From: Quillaja saponaria
Lineage: Eukaryota; Streptophyta; Magnoliopsida; Fabales; Quillajaceae
Reading direction: 5' to 3'
DNA length: 64,000 nucleotides
Assembly (NCBI GenBank): GCA_029379385.1
Contig: CM055608.1
Span: 28,270,350 to 28,334,349, forward strand
Shown here: positions 36,352 through 48,797 of the stretch, piece by piece
Layout: each line of letters opens with the position of its first letter
How positions within the stretch are numbered: the stretch's first letter is position 1
Translations under genes and position numbers: made by a program
The notes under the pieces: generated by a model
Seen by the model: the letters and a program-made list of their open reading frames with translations, nothing else
Told to the model about the DNA's origin: nothing
Databases searched by the model: none

Positions 36352-39300
36352 CTATTTCTGAAACCCAGTCAGCTTGCTTATGGTTATCATGCCAAAGGGT
36401 TCAGACAGAAACGTCCGCCTCCTAGTGGACAATTCTTGTGCCACAGAATGCATACTGGGTCGTGTCTCTGGAATGGTCCGTGTACATGCCAATGCAATGG
36501 CCACCACAAACACTATAGCATCTGCTAATCGGCCTGATGGAGGTTGAAGTCGCTGGTCCAATACATCCTTTAAGAACATATCTGGATTGTCTGCTGGTGA
36601 TGAAGACTTAGCTGATGTTAGGGAAGTTATGAGTTCTCCAGGATGCTTTCCCATCATGACCTCCAATGCCACCACACCAAAGCTATAAACATCACATTTA
36701 TCCGTGACCCGCATTGTTTGTGCAAGTTCTGCATATAAAGAGAAGAAAACTTTCGCTAATTTTACAACAAAAAAAAAAAAAATGTTATCTTTAATTTCAA
36801 ATGCCATACCCCTTAAGGGGTAAAAATCAAAAGAGTATGTACCTGGAGCCATGTAGCCATATGACCCTGCAACTGAGGTCCAGTTTGTGGAATCTTTGCT
36901 AAGCAGCTTTGCTGTGCCAAAATCTGAGAGGCGTGGTTCAAAGTCTGACTCCAGTAGTATGTTGTTCAGTGATATATCCCTGTGCACGATTGGTGGAGAA
37001 CAATCATGGTGCAAGTAAGCAATAGCATGAGCTATCCCCTGCACAATTTTCACCCTTGTAGCCCAGTTTAGTTCCACTCCAGACAACACTTTTCCTAAAC
37101 TGCCTTTCTCTACATAGTCATAAACCAAGTACATGCTTCCCCTGCTGGAACAGAAACCGTAAAGCTTTATGATATTCCGGTGCCTCACTTCTGTAAGACT
37201 CCTTATTTCATTCTGAAAACTCTTGAGATTTGCAGAAGGAACATCGCCAGAATCTGGCATGTTGAGCTTTTTGACCGCAATAACTTGACCAGTTGGTAAA
37301 ACTGCTTTGTAAACAGTTCCAAATCCTCCTTTTCCAATGCAGTATTTCTCGCTGAAGTCTTCAGTGGCCTTCACAATTCTCCCAAAAGTTATTTTTCCTT
37401 TTCTTTCCCTCATGAAAGATTCAGATCTTTGCATACTTCTGCTCTCTTCGTCAAATAGTTTGGCTTGCCGACGAAATCTTAGCATTCCAACCGCAATAGT
37501 CACGATAGGTAATAGGGCAAAAACTGGTATTATGACACCGAGAAGAACCCTTTTGTTATGCCCTTTGGACCTTCGTTGATTGCAAGGTGTTAAGCCTGGT
37601 GCATCCCCACACAAACCTGAATTTCCAACGTAAGCTTTTTCTTGATGGAAAACAGTGCCAGATGGGATTGGACCTACCAAGTTGTTGTAAGAAAAATCCA
37701 CTGATTGAAGACTGATCAAGTTCGAAAGTGAACTAGGAATTTTCCCTGAGAGATGGTTACCTGAGATATTGAGGACCTCCAAATATATTAACTTTTGAAG
37801 GTTTTGAGGAATTGGTCCTGAAAGTGAGTTGCTGCTGAGGTCCAACATGTACCTCATTTGAAACAAATTTCCAATTTCGGCTGGTATCTCACCAGATAAT
37901 TGGTTGTGGCTTAAATTCAAGCTCGAAAGGCGGATACAGTTGCTGAGCTCTGCTGGTACGTTTTTGGTCAAATCGTTATCTGATAAATCCAGAAGCTCAA
38001 GATTGGTTAATTTTCCAAGACTTTGAGGGATCTCTCCTGACAAATGGTTCTTGCTCAGGTTGAACATGTACAGCATGTCTAAATTCCCCAGTTCAAATGG
38101 TATATTGCCAGCGATTTCATTGGAGTCAAGGGTTAGAACACCCAATTGGGACAATTTCCCAAGCTCCGATGGGATCCTGCCTGAGAGTTTATTTCTTTCC
38201 ATCTGTAAGTAGGTTAAATTTGCACATTCACCCCACTCTGGGGATAGTTCACCAACAAACTGGTTGTCATTCAGAGTGAGGATTGAAAGATCTGGGTGTA
38301 CTCCAAATGCTTCTGTAATGTTCCCTGAGAATTGGTTACCCTCAAGCCGAACTGTACTTAGTTTTGTACAATTTCTTAAGCAGTTTGGCAATGGCCCAGA
38401 AAAGTTGTTGGTGCTAACTTTTAAATAGGTAAGTGCAAAACCACTACACAAATCAGGCGGCAGCTCACCTGAAAAGTTGTTGTTTCCAAAGCTGACAGTA
38501 CTCAAAGAAGGACTATACTTTCCAAACTCGCTAGGAATGCTACCAGAGAAATTATTGTCAAACAGAGAGAACGACTGTAGCTGAGTGAGCTGACAAATGG
38601 TCTCAGGCAACTGTCCATACAATTGGTTAGAGTCGACCTCAAAAACTTCCAGTGCAGTTATGTTTCCAATCTCCATGGGAATGGTACCAGTGATTTTGTT
38701 GTCGAACATAGATATTTCTTTGATGTTGGGGAGAGTCCACATGGTCGGAGGAATTGGACCAGACAGCTGATTATCTGAGAGTTGTAAACTTATCAGTTCT
38801 TTCAGATTACCTATCTCCCTAGGAATGGGACCAGAGAAGTGATTATTGTGCAGATTAAAGAAATTGAGTTTTGTCAACTGGCCGATTTCTGCAGGAATTT
38901 TGCCTGTGAATTTGTTGTTTTGAAGTTGTAAAGAGTCCAACTCAGTCCAATTAGAGACTAAAGAAGGTGAAATTTCACCAGAAAAGGAGTTTTCTGACAA
39001 ACCCAATTGTGCAAGCCGGTTCAGACTGGACAATGACAAAGGCAGGAGACCAGTTAGATTGTTCCCTGCTACAGTCAGGAAGGTGAGGTTAGTGCAGTGC
39101 CCTAGTTCAGAAGGGATTGTAGAGTTCAAAAGGTTAGTTCGGAGGTCAAGGTACTGAAGCTGCCTGAGTTGGCCTATGGATGATGGAATTGCCCCTTGGA
39201 GTGAATTGTTATTCAATTCAAGAATTTGGAGTTCAGATAGCATTCCCAAATCTTGTGCTATAGGACCACTAAACTTGTTGTTTCCAAGACGAAGTTCTTT

Positions 39301-40113
39301 GAGATTGGAAAGTTTGGATAAGTTTGATGGGAATGGTCCTTGAAACCCGCTATTGGTGAGATTGAGGTATTCAAGCTTGGATAGATTGGTATATAATGGT
39401 TCTGGTATTTGGCCACTCATTGGATTCTGAGACAAGTCAAGAAACGTCAAGTTCTTGCAATCCAGTATGAAACTTGGGATCTCAGAATTGAGTTCATTTA
39501 CTTGTAAACCGAGATGAGTTAAGGATAACATACCAGAATATTTGGACCACTCGGAAGCTGATAGGAAGTACAAGTAGTTACATCCTAGATCTAAGTACCT
39601 TACATTTGGGAGATGTGTGAACTGATAGGGAATGCTACCATTCAGATTGTTGCTGGAAAGGTTAAGATACTGAAGCTCTTCTAGTTGTCCTAGCTCTGAA
39701 GGTATTATGTCTTCAAAATTATTGTTTCCCAAGTCTAAGAAAGTGAGCCTGGAGAGGTTACCAATTGCTGATGGTATTGGTCCACTGAGAATGTTGCTGT
39801 TGAGATTAAAGAGGGTGAGATTGGGAAAGGAAGCAAAATCAAATTGGGTGAGTGTTCCATTGAGGTTGGCGTCAGAGAGGTTTATTTCCAATACTGTTTG
39901 GTTAGTCTTGTCACAAACAATGGCAGACCACTTGCATAGATTGCTGAGTTTTGTGACTGACCATGAACTGAGAGAAGAAGGATCAGATAGGCTGTTTTTC
40001 CATTTGATGAGAGCTTCAGCCTCTGTTCTTGCCAATGAAGTAACCTTCAATGGAGAAAAGGAAAGCAAGAAAAGCTGAAAGAGAAGAACAGTAACCTTTG
40101 AAATGGTAACCAT
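36352..40113 (-). CDS. LRR receptor-like kinase, MIK2/At4g08850 type
   Basis: Two exons on the minus strand, 40113-36843 and 36728-36352, encode 1215 aa. The 114-nt intron keeps frame, so the genomic reading is also open through it; splicing restores the kinase motif GYMAPELAQT. In order: a signal peptide (about 1-28), an LRR N-terminal cap (EALIKWKNSL), roughly 30 plant-type LRRs to about residue 820, one membrane helix (about 853-875, VLLGVIIPVFALLPIVTIAV) and a Ser/Thr kinase. The kinase has GKGGFGTVYKA (about 924), Lys in VIAVKKLN (about 945), HRDISLNN (about 1041) and LSDFGTAK (about 1063). All catalytic residues are present and it is an RD kinase. Relatives sense extracellular peptides in immunity, stress and pollen-tube guidance. 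The ligand here cannot be read from sequence. I see no frameshift. Confidence 0.93.
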   Translation of the reverse strand: MVTISKVTVLLFQLFLLSFSPLKVTSLARTEAEALIKWKNSLSDPSSLSSWSVTKLSNLCKWSAIVCDKTNQTVLEINLSDANLNGTLTQFDFASFPNLTLFNLNSNILSGPIPSAIGNLSRLTFLDLGNNNFEDIIPSELGQLEELQYLNLSSNNLNGSIPYQFTHLPNVRYLDLGCNYLYFLSASEWSKYSGMLSLTHLGLQVNELNSEIPSFILDCKNLTFLDLSQNPMSGQIPEPLYTNLSKLEYLNLTNSGFQGPFPSNLSKLSNLKELRLGNNKFSGPIAQDLGMLSELQILELNNNSLQGAIPSSIGQLRQLQYLDLRTNLLNSTIPSELGHCTNLTFLTVAGNNLTGLLPLSLSSLNRLAQLGLSENSFSGEISPSLVSNWTELDSLQLQNNKFTGKIPAEIGQLTKLNFFNLHNNHFSGPIPREIGNLKELISLQLSDNQLSGPIPPTMWTLPNIKEISMFDNKITGTIPMEIGNITALEVFEVDSNQLYGQLPETICQLTQLQSFSLFDNNFSGSIPSEFGKYSPSLSTVSFGNNNFSGELPPDLCSGFALTYLKVSTNNFSGPLPNCLRNCTKLSTVRLEGNQFSGNITEAFGVHPDLSILTLNDNQFVGELSPEWGECANLTYLQMERNKLSGRIPSELGKLSQLGVLTLDSNEIAGNIPFELGNLDMLYMFNLSKNHLSGEIPQSLGKLTNLELLDLSDNDLTKNVPAELSNCIRLSSLNLSHNQLSGEIPAEIGNLFQMRYMLDLSSNSLSGPIPQNLQKLIYLEVLNISGNHLSGKIPSSLSNLISLQSVDFSYNNLVGPIPSGTVFHQEKAYVGNSGLCGDAPGLTPCNQRRSKGHNKRVLLGVIIPVFALLPIVTIAVGMLRFRRQAKLFDEESRSMQRSESFMRERKGKITFGRIVKATEDFSEKYCIGKGGFGTVYKAVLPTGQVIAVKKLNMPDSGDVPSANLKSFQNEIRSLTEVRHRNIIKLYGFCSSRGSMYLVYDYVEKGSLGKVLSGVELNWATRVKIVQGIAHAIAYLHHDCSPPIVHRDISLNNILLESDFEPRLSDFGTAKLLSKDSTNWTSVAGSYGYMAPGTYSFDFYPLRGMAFEIKDNIFFFFVVKLAKVFFSLYAELAQTMRVTDKCDVYSFGVVALEVMMGKHPGELITSLTSAKSSSPADNPDMFLKDVLDQRLQPPSGRLADAIVFVVAIALACTRTIPETRPSMHSVAQELSTRRRTFLSEPFGMITISKLTGFQK
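36729..36842 (-). other. In-frame-open intron of the LRR receptor kinase
   Basis: On the minus strand the donor is CCAG/GTACATAC and the acceptor ATGCAG/AACTTGC. The 114-nt intron has no in-frame stop and carries a T-run. If retained it would insert 38 residues into the activation segment after GYMAP. Confidence 0.85.
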
Positions 40114-41907
40114 GCCTTGTTCTGTTATAGCAGAACAAGAATTGCTGTAACGTGATAAGGTTTAAGCTAAGTCACCCATAAATGACTTGAGAATCAAAGA
40201 ACTAACATTTACTTGAAGTCTAGTTGCTGAAGCTGCTTAGTATGAAACTTGATTCATCCAGATTTCTATATTTATTTCCATGCGAAGTTTTGAAATGCTT
40301 AAGGATAGTGGTCAAACATTCTTGGCAGGTAGCACTACAAAGTTGATTTAACAAATGCCAGTTAGATTCATTGAAGTAATTACTAATTAGTAAGTGGATT
40401 TCTTTCCCTTTTGATTTAGTGTAACCCACTACCACTATCATGTTAAATAGTGTTACAATTTATCTTAAAATGTAATGATGTTAAATGTATTTATCTATTA
40501 AATTAATTTGAGTTAAGAGTTATAATTTAGGTGATGAGATTCGTTGTACCTCTAGACAAATTGGTAGAAATTTGTTTCCATGCCAATTTGCAATTAGCGG
40601 TGGCAAATAAAGTTGAAGAAAAGTGACATTTGCTTATATCCCTCGAAGACTTGAAGTCAATTCCTTAAATTATGTAATCATTGTCCCAACTAGAAATGCA
40701 TTTTATTAGAGTTGGAAGATCATTGAAGCTATTTAATTAAATTCATAGTGATTGTATGTAATTTGTGTATTACTTTTGCATTAGGAGGAAAGATATATTT
40801 TTAGGTTTATAAATAATCATTCTAGGTATTGTCATGCAAATGAGAATGTTTATTATTCAAATTTTTTTAATTTAAATAAAATTATCAACGAGACTCATGC
40901 ATACACATTATATACCACACTAAAATGATATAATAGAAAGAAAAAAAATAAGGTGTTAGCTCAATGACTAAAATGTAGGAGATTATGATAATATTTTTAT
41001 CTTTTAAAATAGTATAGATAAATCTTAATATTATTATTTTTATAAAGTAATATAATTTTATTTTTAAAGAAATTTACAGAATATTGTATATAGTTTTTGT
41101 TATATTATTTATTTTAAAAAAATTATTTTTTAATTTGACTTCTTGTGTAAAATCAAAACTATTGTCTTACAGGTAGTGACGCCCCACCTCTCCTTTTAGG
41201 AGACCAGAGTTTTCTTCCATGTTGTAATGAGTGTGCATGACATATTTTTTTCATATTAATTAATTAAATATTTAAAGGGAATTTGGAAATCTAATTGGGT
41301 TCACACTTTCCATACCACGATTTCCATAACTAGTGTTTTCTTCCACCCTTTTTGACTAAGACCTCAATAGAGTAATTAGTCAAAAATGTTTTCCTTGGAA
41401 ACTTATGTGTTGCTTACTCCTTGAACTTCAATTTCCACAATTGTTTTGTATTGCTTAAATAATTAAGACACTTCCTAATTAGCAAAGCAACAATAAAAAT
41501 TATGAATTGCAATAGTTTCCTTTCTTATAACTAGAAGATCAAACTATATAATCAAAGGAAGAACCAAACAAATGAAAAAATAAAATAAAATTAAAGAGTG
41601 CGATCGCGATATTAATTATAATAATTACTTGTTTATTATAAATTTATAAATGATATTAATTAAACATTATTAGTATGCTGACTGCCTTTCTAATTAAGAA
41701 TGTAAATGATTTATATTCTATGCTAATTATTCTCAAAATTTAATATCTAACTTATTAATTATTTGAATGTCCTCAATATAAACAAAGTCAAAGTTAATCT
41801 ACAATTTATTGATGGCCTCATTTTTGTTAAGAATGCACTAATCATAAAAAAGAAGAAAAAAAGATAGAAAGAAGAATGTTACATATTGGTGATTCATTAA
41901 TTAATAT
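40114..41907. other. Receptor kinase promoter and AT-rich spacer
   Basis: The first few hundred bases should contain the minus-strand kinase promoter, but I cannot single out a TATA box with confidence. The rest is AT-rich with no coding sequence or repeat boundary I can support. Confidence 0.45.
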
Positions 41908-42175
41908 TGTTAGCATAAATCAAGGGTTCTTAATTGATGCATGATTTGTGCCTATTATGTCCCTATTTTATCTCTAAATTAGTATTGTAATTATGTGTAA
42001 TTTTCATTATGTATTTGGCTGACATGTAGTCTAGGTTTACTATGTTAGATAGACACGTATTTAGTTGATATTTAATCTAGATTCACTATGTTAGGTAGAC
42101 ACTTTAGCCTATAAATAGAGGCTTCCTCTTGTACATTTCAAATCATCTGAATATACATTTTTCTTCTATTCAATA
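41908..42175 (+). repeat. 5' LTR of copia element 2
   Basis: This 268-bp repeat includes CCTATAAATAGAGG, a good TATA box for element transcription, and ends just before the primer-binding site. Confidence 0.9.
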
Positions 42176-42512
42176 TGGAATCAGAGCCTTTTATAAAGCT
42201 TCTTATTTTATCTTTTATTCGAGCTTTTTTTTTTCAAACCTCCATTTGTCTCACCTTCTTGATCACCAATAGGTCATCCAAGACCTTTCAATCAAAATGG
42301 TTCTACTTGTTTCAGCCACCTTCTCTGACAAGTCTCGTAAACTTCGTTTATCACCCTTACTACTTCATCACCACATCCAACAAAACTATATCCTCATTTG
42401 TCTCAATTCTAAGCACCATACTACTATAACCCACCTAGACCAAATCAAGACTAGCCCCAAACCAACCTAGCCCAAACCCAGCCCAAGCCAGTTTCCAAAA
42501 AAAAATAAAAAA

Positions 42513-43480
42513 ATGTCTTCTCAAAATGATGTTGTGCGTCCCATTCAATTTACTTTAGATGATACTAATTTTATTCACTGGGCGCAACAAATGTGTTGGT
42601 TCTTACAGGGTCGCAAGCTTTGGGGTTATGTCACTGGTATCATTACAAAACCAATTTCTTTTGATCTTGACTACATCGCCAAACTTGCTAATTGGGAAGT
42701 TGATAATGCTAAAATTATTAGCTGGTTGTCTAATGCATATATTCCTAAAGTCAACCAGCTCTTTGGACCTTTTTCCAATACAAAGAAAGTTTGGGATTAT
42801 CTAGATGCCACCAACACTTTTTCTCATCTCAGTTCTCAATATCAGATTGATCAAGAGCTTCACCATCTTCGACATTCTCCAGGTCAGTCAATTCAAGATT
42901 ATTACAATCAAATGGCCATTCTATGGGATAAACAGTCTCATCCTACACAATGCTCTGCCTGTCTTGTACATTATTCTACTGCCTGTGATAAGAAACAACT
43001 CAGATAGTGTCTTATGGGTCTTCTTGATGATTATGAAGACAGAGTTCTTCCCTTCTTAATAGAAGTTCAGTTCCTATTCTTGCTGCTGCACTTGCCGAGA
43101 TAAAATTTGAGGAAACCAGAAAGAAAACCGCTACCTCGCTTATACTTCCCTCAGCTAGCCAAACTGTTCTGGCCATTTCATCTAGGTCCTCACAGCCACA
43201 ACATTGGTGTAAACATCATCAACAATATGGCAAACACACTACTGAGCAGTGTTTGAAAATTAATCCTAAATAGTGTACAATTCACAAATGATGCTCATAT
43301 ACTACGGAGAAATGTAAGTCATATAAGCCAAGCATTCAAATAGATCATTGGCATAATAAATCTCGCCTTCAAAATCCATCTCGTCCAGCTGCTATTGTTA
43401 CTAACAACACTACATTTGTTATGTCTCCTTCTTCTACTGCTATACAACTTACTCTAAAAGAATTGGCAGTTATTTCCCAT
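42513..43480 (+). pseudogene. gag of copia element 2, interrupted
   Basis: The first 164 codons (42513-43007) are open and show the copia Gag N-terminal pattern (FTLDDTNFIHWAQQMCWFLQ, VWDYLDATNTFS, YQIDQELHHLRHSPGQSIQD). A stop then follows CDKKQLR. Related sequence continues in other frames to the degenerate zinc-knuckle zone near 43200-43320. Confidence 0.8.
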
Positions 43481-46400
43481 TATAGATAATCCCAATATGG
43501 TAACAATTGTGTTAACATTGGTTTTTCATTCCATAACTTTTTTGCATGTTCTGTAACTTCAAGTACAAAACCATGGTTGCTTAATTCTGCATGCTGCAAT
43601 CAAATGACTTATGTGTAGCTTATTTTCACACACTACACCAAACACTTCTATTCTTCATATACACACTGCTGATGGCACTCCATTATATACTACATATATA
43701 TGAGATATTTCCACTTCTACACTTTCCATTTCTATACATTTCTCATTCCATCATTAGCTCACAATCTTTTATCCATTAGTCAAATTATTGATCATGGCTG
43801 TGAAATTACTCTTAACTCCTCTGTTTGCACTGTATAAAACAAACGGACCGGGAAGGTGATTGGGACAAGGCATAAGATGGATTGTCTTCACCTTCCATCT
43901 ATTGTTGTTGCTGCTTCATTTGTGCCCTCAAATAAAGCTCTTCAACTTTAGCACTCACGCCTTGGTCATGCATCCTTGTCCAAGTTTCGCCCTCTCATTT
44001 TAAGTGGTTAGTTAGGGCCAATATCTGTTTCTGATTTTCATTGTCCACCATGTCAAATCAGTAAACAGTTTAAATTACTTTTTAACATTAGTGAGTGAAG
44101 GTTTAAAGACATTTTTGATTTAGTACATTCTGATGTTTGGGGACCTTCTCCAGTTCTTACTCAAGGGGATTTCACTATTTTGTCATTTTTGTAAATGATT
44201 TTTCACGTTTTACATAGATTTATCTTTTGAAAAATAGGTCGGAACTTTTAATTGTTTATGCCAATTTTGTTAAAATGATTCATATACAATATTTTTGCAC
44301 TATTAAAATTTTGAATTTGATAATGCAAAAAAATACACATCCACACAATTTTTACACTTGTTTGCACATAAAAGACCATTGCTCAAACTTCATGGGCTAG
44401 TACCTCTAAGCAAAATGGTAGGGCTGAACATAAAAATAGACACATTGTTGAAACTATTAATTCCTTACTGCACTATTCTTTTCTTCCTAAGTCACTATGG
44501 GGTGAAGCTGCTCTCATTGCAGTCTACATTATAAATCGTATTCCTTCCATTGTTTTACAAAATAAGTCACCTCATAAGGTTTTACATGATAATAGTCCAA
44601 ATTATGGTCTCTTACTGGGAGGATATTTTTTTCACTCAGATATCTTCATTTGACAATCCAAAATCACAACCTCCTCTAAAATTGCTGATCCATTATCTAG
44701 TCAATCTATTTCCTGAAACTACAGTTTCAATTCCACTTCCAACTACAGCTCCAGATCCAGTTCCACATTCAACTCTGATTCTTGCTCAACAAATGCTTAT
44801 TGCCCTTGATCAAAGTCTTCCTTTCTCGTCCACGTCGACGTCCACATCCAACACCCTCTACCATCTGCTCCAACATCTGTTTTTAAGGTATGCCTTTCTT
44901 CTGGTAGAATTTGTAAACCCAATACTTTTTTACGCAATTATCATTGCTATTTTGTACTTGTAACTCTACGTGAACCTACCACTTTTAAAGAAGTTTCTCG
45001 TGACCCTCGTTAGCAAAAATCTATGAATGAAGAATTAGTTGCTCTCACTAAAATTAATACTTTGGGATTTAGTTAATCTACTTCTAGGAAAATTTGTTAT
45101 AGGTTATAAGTGGGTGTACAAGATAAAAACTAGTGTAGGTGGCAGTGTTGAACGTTATAAGGCACTACTGGTTACAAAGGGATACACATAAGAGTATGGC
45201 ATTGATTATGAGGAGAATTTTGCTTCTGTTGCTTGTCTTGCATCTGTTCAAACTTTTATTGTCGTTGTTTCTGCTCACAGATGGTTCCTCTTCCAAATAG
45301 ATGTTAAAAATGCATTTCTTAATAGAGAACTTACAGAGAAGGTGTACATGAAGCCTCCACCTGGATTTTCTCATTCTCCACTTCAGGTATGTCACCTCTA
45401 TAAGGCACTATATGGTTTCAAACAGGCTCATAGGGCTTGGTTTTCTAAATTCAGTTATGTATTAACACAACTCGGTTTCTCCTCTAGTAACTATGATTCA
45501 GCTTTATTTCGCCAGCAGACTAGTTCTGGTATAATCTTGATTTTACTGTATGTTAATGACATGATTATCACAGGTAGTGACACTGAAGGCATTCTTGATC
45601 TTAAATTAGATATTTGTCAGCAGTTTGAAATGAAAAATCTTGGCACACTTAATTATTTTCTTGATATTGAGGTGACTTTTGATCAGTCAGGTTATTATAT
45701 TACTTAAGCCAAATATGCTTTTGACCTTATTTTTGAATCAGGCATATCTGATAGTGACATTGTTGCATCATCTATTGAAGAGAATTGGGAAAATAGTATG
45801 ATGACTGGGGAATCTCTTCCTAATCCTACTTTTTATGTTTAGCTGGTTGGTAGTTTAATTATCTTACGGTTACCAGATCTGACATTGCTTATACAATACA
45901 TTATGTCAGTCAATTTATGTCTTCTCCTTCATCGGTACACTATGCTACAGTACTTCGAATTTTACGAATGTGAAATGAACTCTTTTTCATGGTCTATATT
46001 ATCCTTTTACATCTTTCTTCCATCTAACTGCTTACTTTGATGCAGATTGGGCATGAGATCCTTCTGACAGATGGTCTACTATAGGCTTTTGTTTCTTTCT
46101 TGGTGATTCTCTAATCTCATAGCATAGTAAGAAACAACCTATTATCTCTCGTTCCATTACTGAATCTGAGTATCAAGCTTTTACAGATACTACTACTGAG
46201 TTAATATTGCTACAATGGTTGCTAAGAGACATGGGTGTCCTTTTTTATGATCATATTTTATTTTCCGCTATACCTATTCACTGTGATAGCCAGAGTGCTA
46301 TTCAAGTTACTCACAATAATGTTTTTCATGAACAAATAAAACACATTGAAATTGATTGTCATATCACGCGCACTCATCTCACTCGTGGCACTATCTAACT

Positions 46401-46500
46401 CATTCATGTTCATTCCTCAGACCAGATTGCAGATATTTTCACTAAATCATTCTCTGCAAAAGACTTTCAGTACTTAGTTTCCAAACTCAACTTGTTTACT
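43481..46500 (+). pseudogene. pol of copia element 2, interrupted
   Basis: Integrase fragments lie at about 44100-44640, including SKQNGRAEHKNRH near 44405. A reverse transcriptase block at about 45100-45710 includes FLFQIDVKNAFLNREL, VCHLYKALYGFKQAHRAWF and a LYVNDMIITG box in which the YVDD motif has become YVND. RNase H/C-terminal sequence at about 46030-46480 includes PIHCDSQSAIQ. Stops and frame changes occur throughout. The Asp to Asn change at the catalytic box alone would inactivate the RT. Confidence 0.8.
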
Positions 46501-46529
46501 CATAAACCACCTTGAGTTTAGGGGGAATG

Positions 46530-46786
46530 TGTTAGCATAAATCAAGGGCTCTCAATTGACCCATGATTTGTGCCTATTATGTCTCTAAATTAGGATTGTA
46601 ATTTTGTATAATTTTTATTTTGTATTTGGCTGATATTTAGACAAGGTTTACTATGTTAGGTAGATATGCATTTAGTTGATATTTAGTTTAGATTCACTAT
46701 GTTAGGTAGACACTCTAGCTTATAAATAGAGACTCCCTCTTATACATTTTAAATCATCTGAATATACATTTTTCTTCTATTCAACA
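46530..46786 (+). repeat. 3' LTR of copia element 2
   Basis: This is a 257-bp partner of the 5' LTR, shorter by an indel in the U3 part, and followed by the AATAT duplication. Confidence 0.9.
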
Positions 46787-48797
46787 AATATTATAAGGTA
46801 GATATTTGGTAGGGAAGCATGAGTACCCCTGTTAGTGGATTTGAAAAGTTAGTATTCAACATTAGCTAGTTGAAGAAAGCCTCCACTTCAATTGGTATTT
46901 TTGCACGAAAAGTAAACATGAGAGAATAAATCCAATACTTTACTAAGATTTTTAATAACTATCCTGAATTTAAGTTGATTATGTTTCGCCTCTTCCTCGA
47001 AGAAAGATGATCAAGCAATTTTTAATTATGGTCCTTGCGGATGGGATCATCCTAAGATTTTTTTATTTTTTATTTTACCAAAGGTAAATAGCTAGAGACA
47101 CTTACATGCACCTATATATGAAGGAGTTGAAGGAATAAAGTCCACATCCAATTGTTATTGGAATTCTAGATTCAGGATGGTTAAAAAAGAATTAAGTTTA
47201 AACACGATATTATTTATATATATATATATCATTTATCATTTGAATTAATAAATATAAAAATTGTGACTAGTTTATGAAGAAGGCGATCAGTTTATTGTCA
47301 AAGTCAATGGCTATTAATATCTAAGAATTTACGATGGATATGGTCCATTCATATAGATATGGATTACACTCTAATGCTTAGGAGGAAAAAAAAAAAAAAA
47401 ACACGTAATTGAATCTTCCAATGTTGAAACCTTTAAAGTCCTTAACTGCTTCACAAGTCTACAATATTCAACAATCCAACAGCTCTAAGACCAGCATGCA
47501 GTTTTGGTTTTTAATATTTGAAACCAATGTTCAGTGTTGAAATTGAGATTGAAACTACTACAATTGGAGGTATAATGTCATAAAACAAAAAAAAAAATAT
47601 CTGTCAAAGTGCCTAAAAAGTTATTGAAATTGTTGGAGTAAAACTTTTAAAAGTGTGTAAAAAGTTTAAGTGACACTCATGTTTTTGAAATTTGAAAGCA
47701 CCTAAGAAGTTTTAGAGTAAAAAGATTTTGAAATTTTTGGAGTATAATTTTTTAAAAGCGATTAAAATGTTTAAATGACACTCAAGTTTTTGAAATTTAA
47801 ATTGTTGACATTCACCTACTTTATATGGATGAAAAATTAACATAATTAAAAATTAAATTTTGTGAAAAAAAAATTATAAAGTCATGATTTATCTTTAAAA
47901 CAATGTTTCAAAAAATCGGGTCGATGATCGACTTAAAAAATTTATTGGGTCTCGGGTCACGAATTCAATTAAGTTGAACCTATGGTTAGACTGAATAACA
48001 TCGTAATTATATTTAATTTGATATTTATAATATTTAATAATACTATACATAATAAATCATATTTATAATTATTAAATTTGATATTATATATCTTATATGT
48101 TTTTTATATTTTTTTTCTCATTCATTATTTTACTATTTAGAAAAATAAAATAAAGAAGCTCACTAGAATATAAAAATAAAAGTAGAAATTATAACTTTTA
48201 ACCTATTAAATACATATAATACCAAATAAATTTTAAAAAAAATGTATTTAGTTCTTTTGGATTTGAATCAATATTAGTATTACCTATTAAAATAATAAAA
48301 AATAATTCAATTTTAATTTTTTGAATTTCAAAAGAGAAAGAAAGAATTGTTAAGCTGAGGAGATAGACAATGAATTTGAATGTTGTAGTCGTAGTGATGA
48401 CTTTAGGTATGACTATAAGGAATAAGGCAAAAAAAATAAAAAAAATTGGACTAACTTTTCAAATCGATCTGGGTTATCATGTTTTCACAAATTTTATACA
48501 GTTCAACTATCAAAACGATTCTATGATCTAAACGGCTTGCCATCTAAATATCAGTCCAACTAGCTAGTTTGATTTTTAAAATATTGCTTTATGTATACAA
48601 AAAAATGTGCCGTATATATATATTTTTTTTAGATGATGGATAAATTTTATTTTGAGAAACTAGTGGTATCAAAGCTATTAGTTCATATGTTTTTCTGCAG
48701 GGTATGAGATTGTCTTAACATATTTTTCCTTCCTTTTCTGTCTTTTTTGTTTTTGTTGTTGTTGTTGTTTTATTGGGCATGTTTGATTATTCAATGA
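46787..48797. other. AT-rich spacer with a small tandem duplication
   Basis: I see no gene. Two related blocks at 47606-47694 and 47695-47798 share a TTGAAATT(G/T)TTGGAGTA segment and end GACACTCA(T/A)GTTTTTGAAATTT, indicating an old tandem duplication. Confidence 0.55.

Larger units (their letters stand above)
41908..46786 (+). mobile_element. Complete but decayed Ty1/copia element 2, TSD AATAT
   Basis: LTRs at 41908-42175 and 46530-46786 start TGTTAGCAT; the 3' copy ends CAACA and the 5' copy CAATA. A perfect 5-bp target duplication AATAT lies at 41903-41907 and 46787-46791. The primer-binding site TGGAATCAGAGCC (42176-42188) has one change from the usual Met-tRNA type. The purine tract TTTAGGGGGAA precedes the 3' LTR. 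The LTRs differ by many substitutions and an ~11-base indel, so the insertion is old. Coding domains follow the copia order and are broken. Confidence 0.95.

Noticed and set aside
36316..40078. Plus-strand frames across the receptor kinase
   Set aside because: They are antisense to the well-supported LRR kinase.
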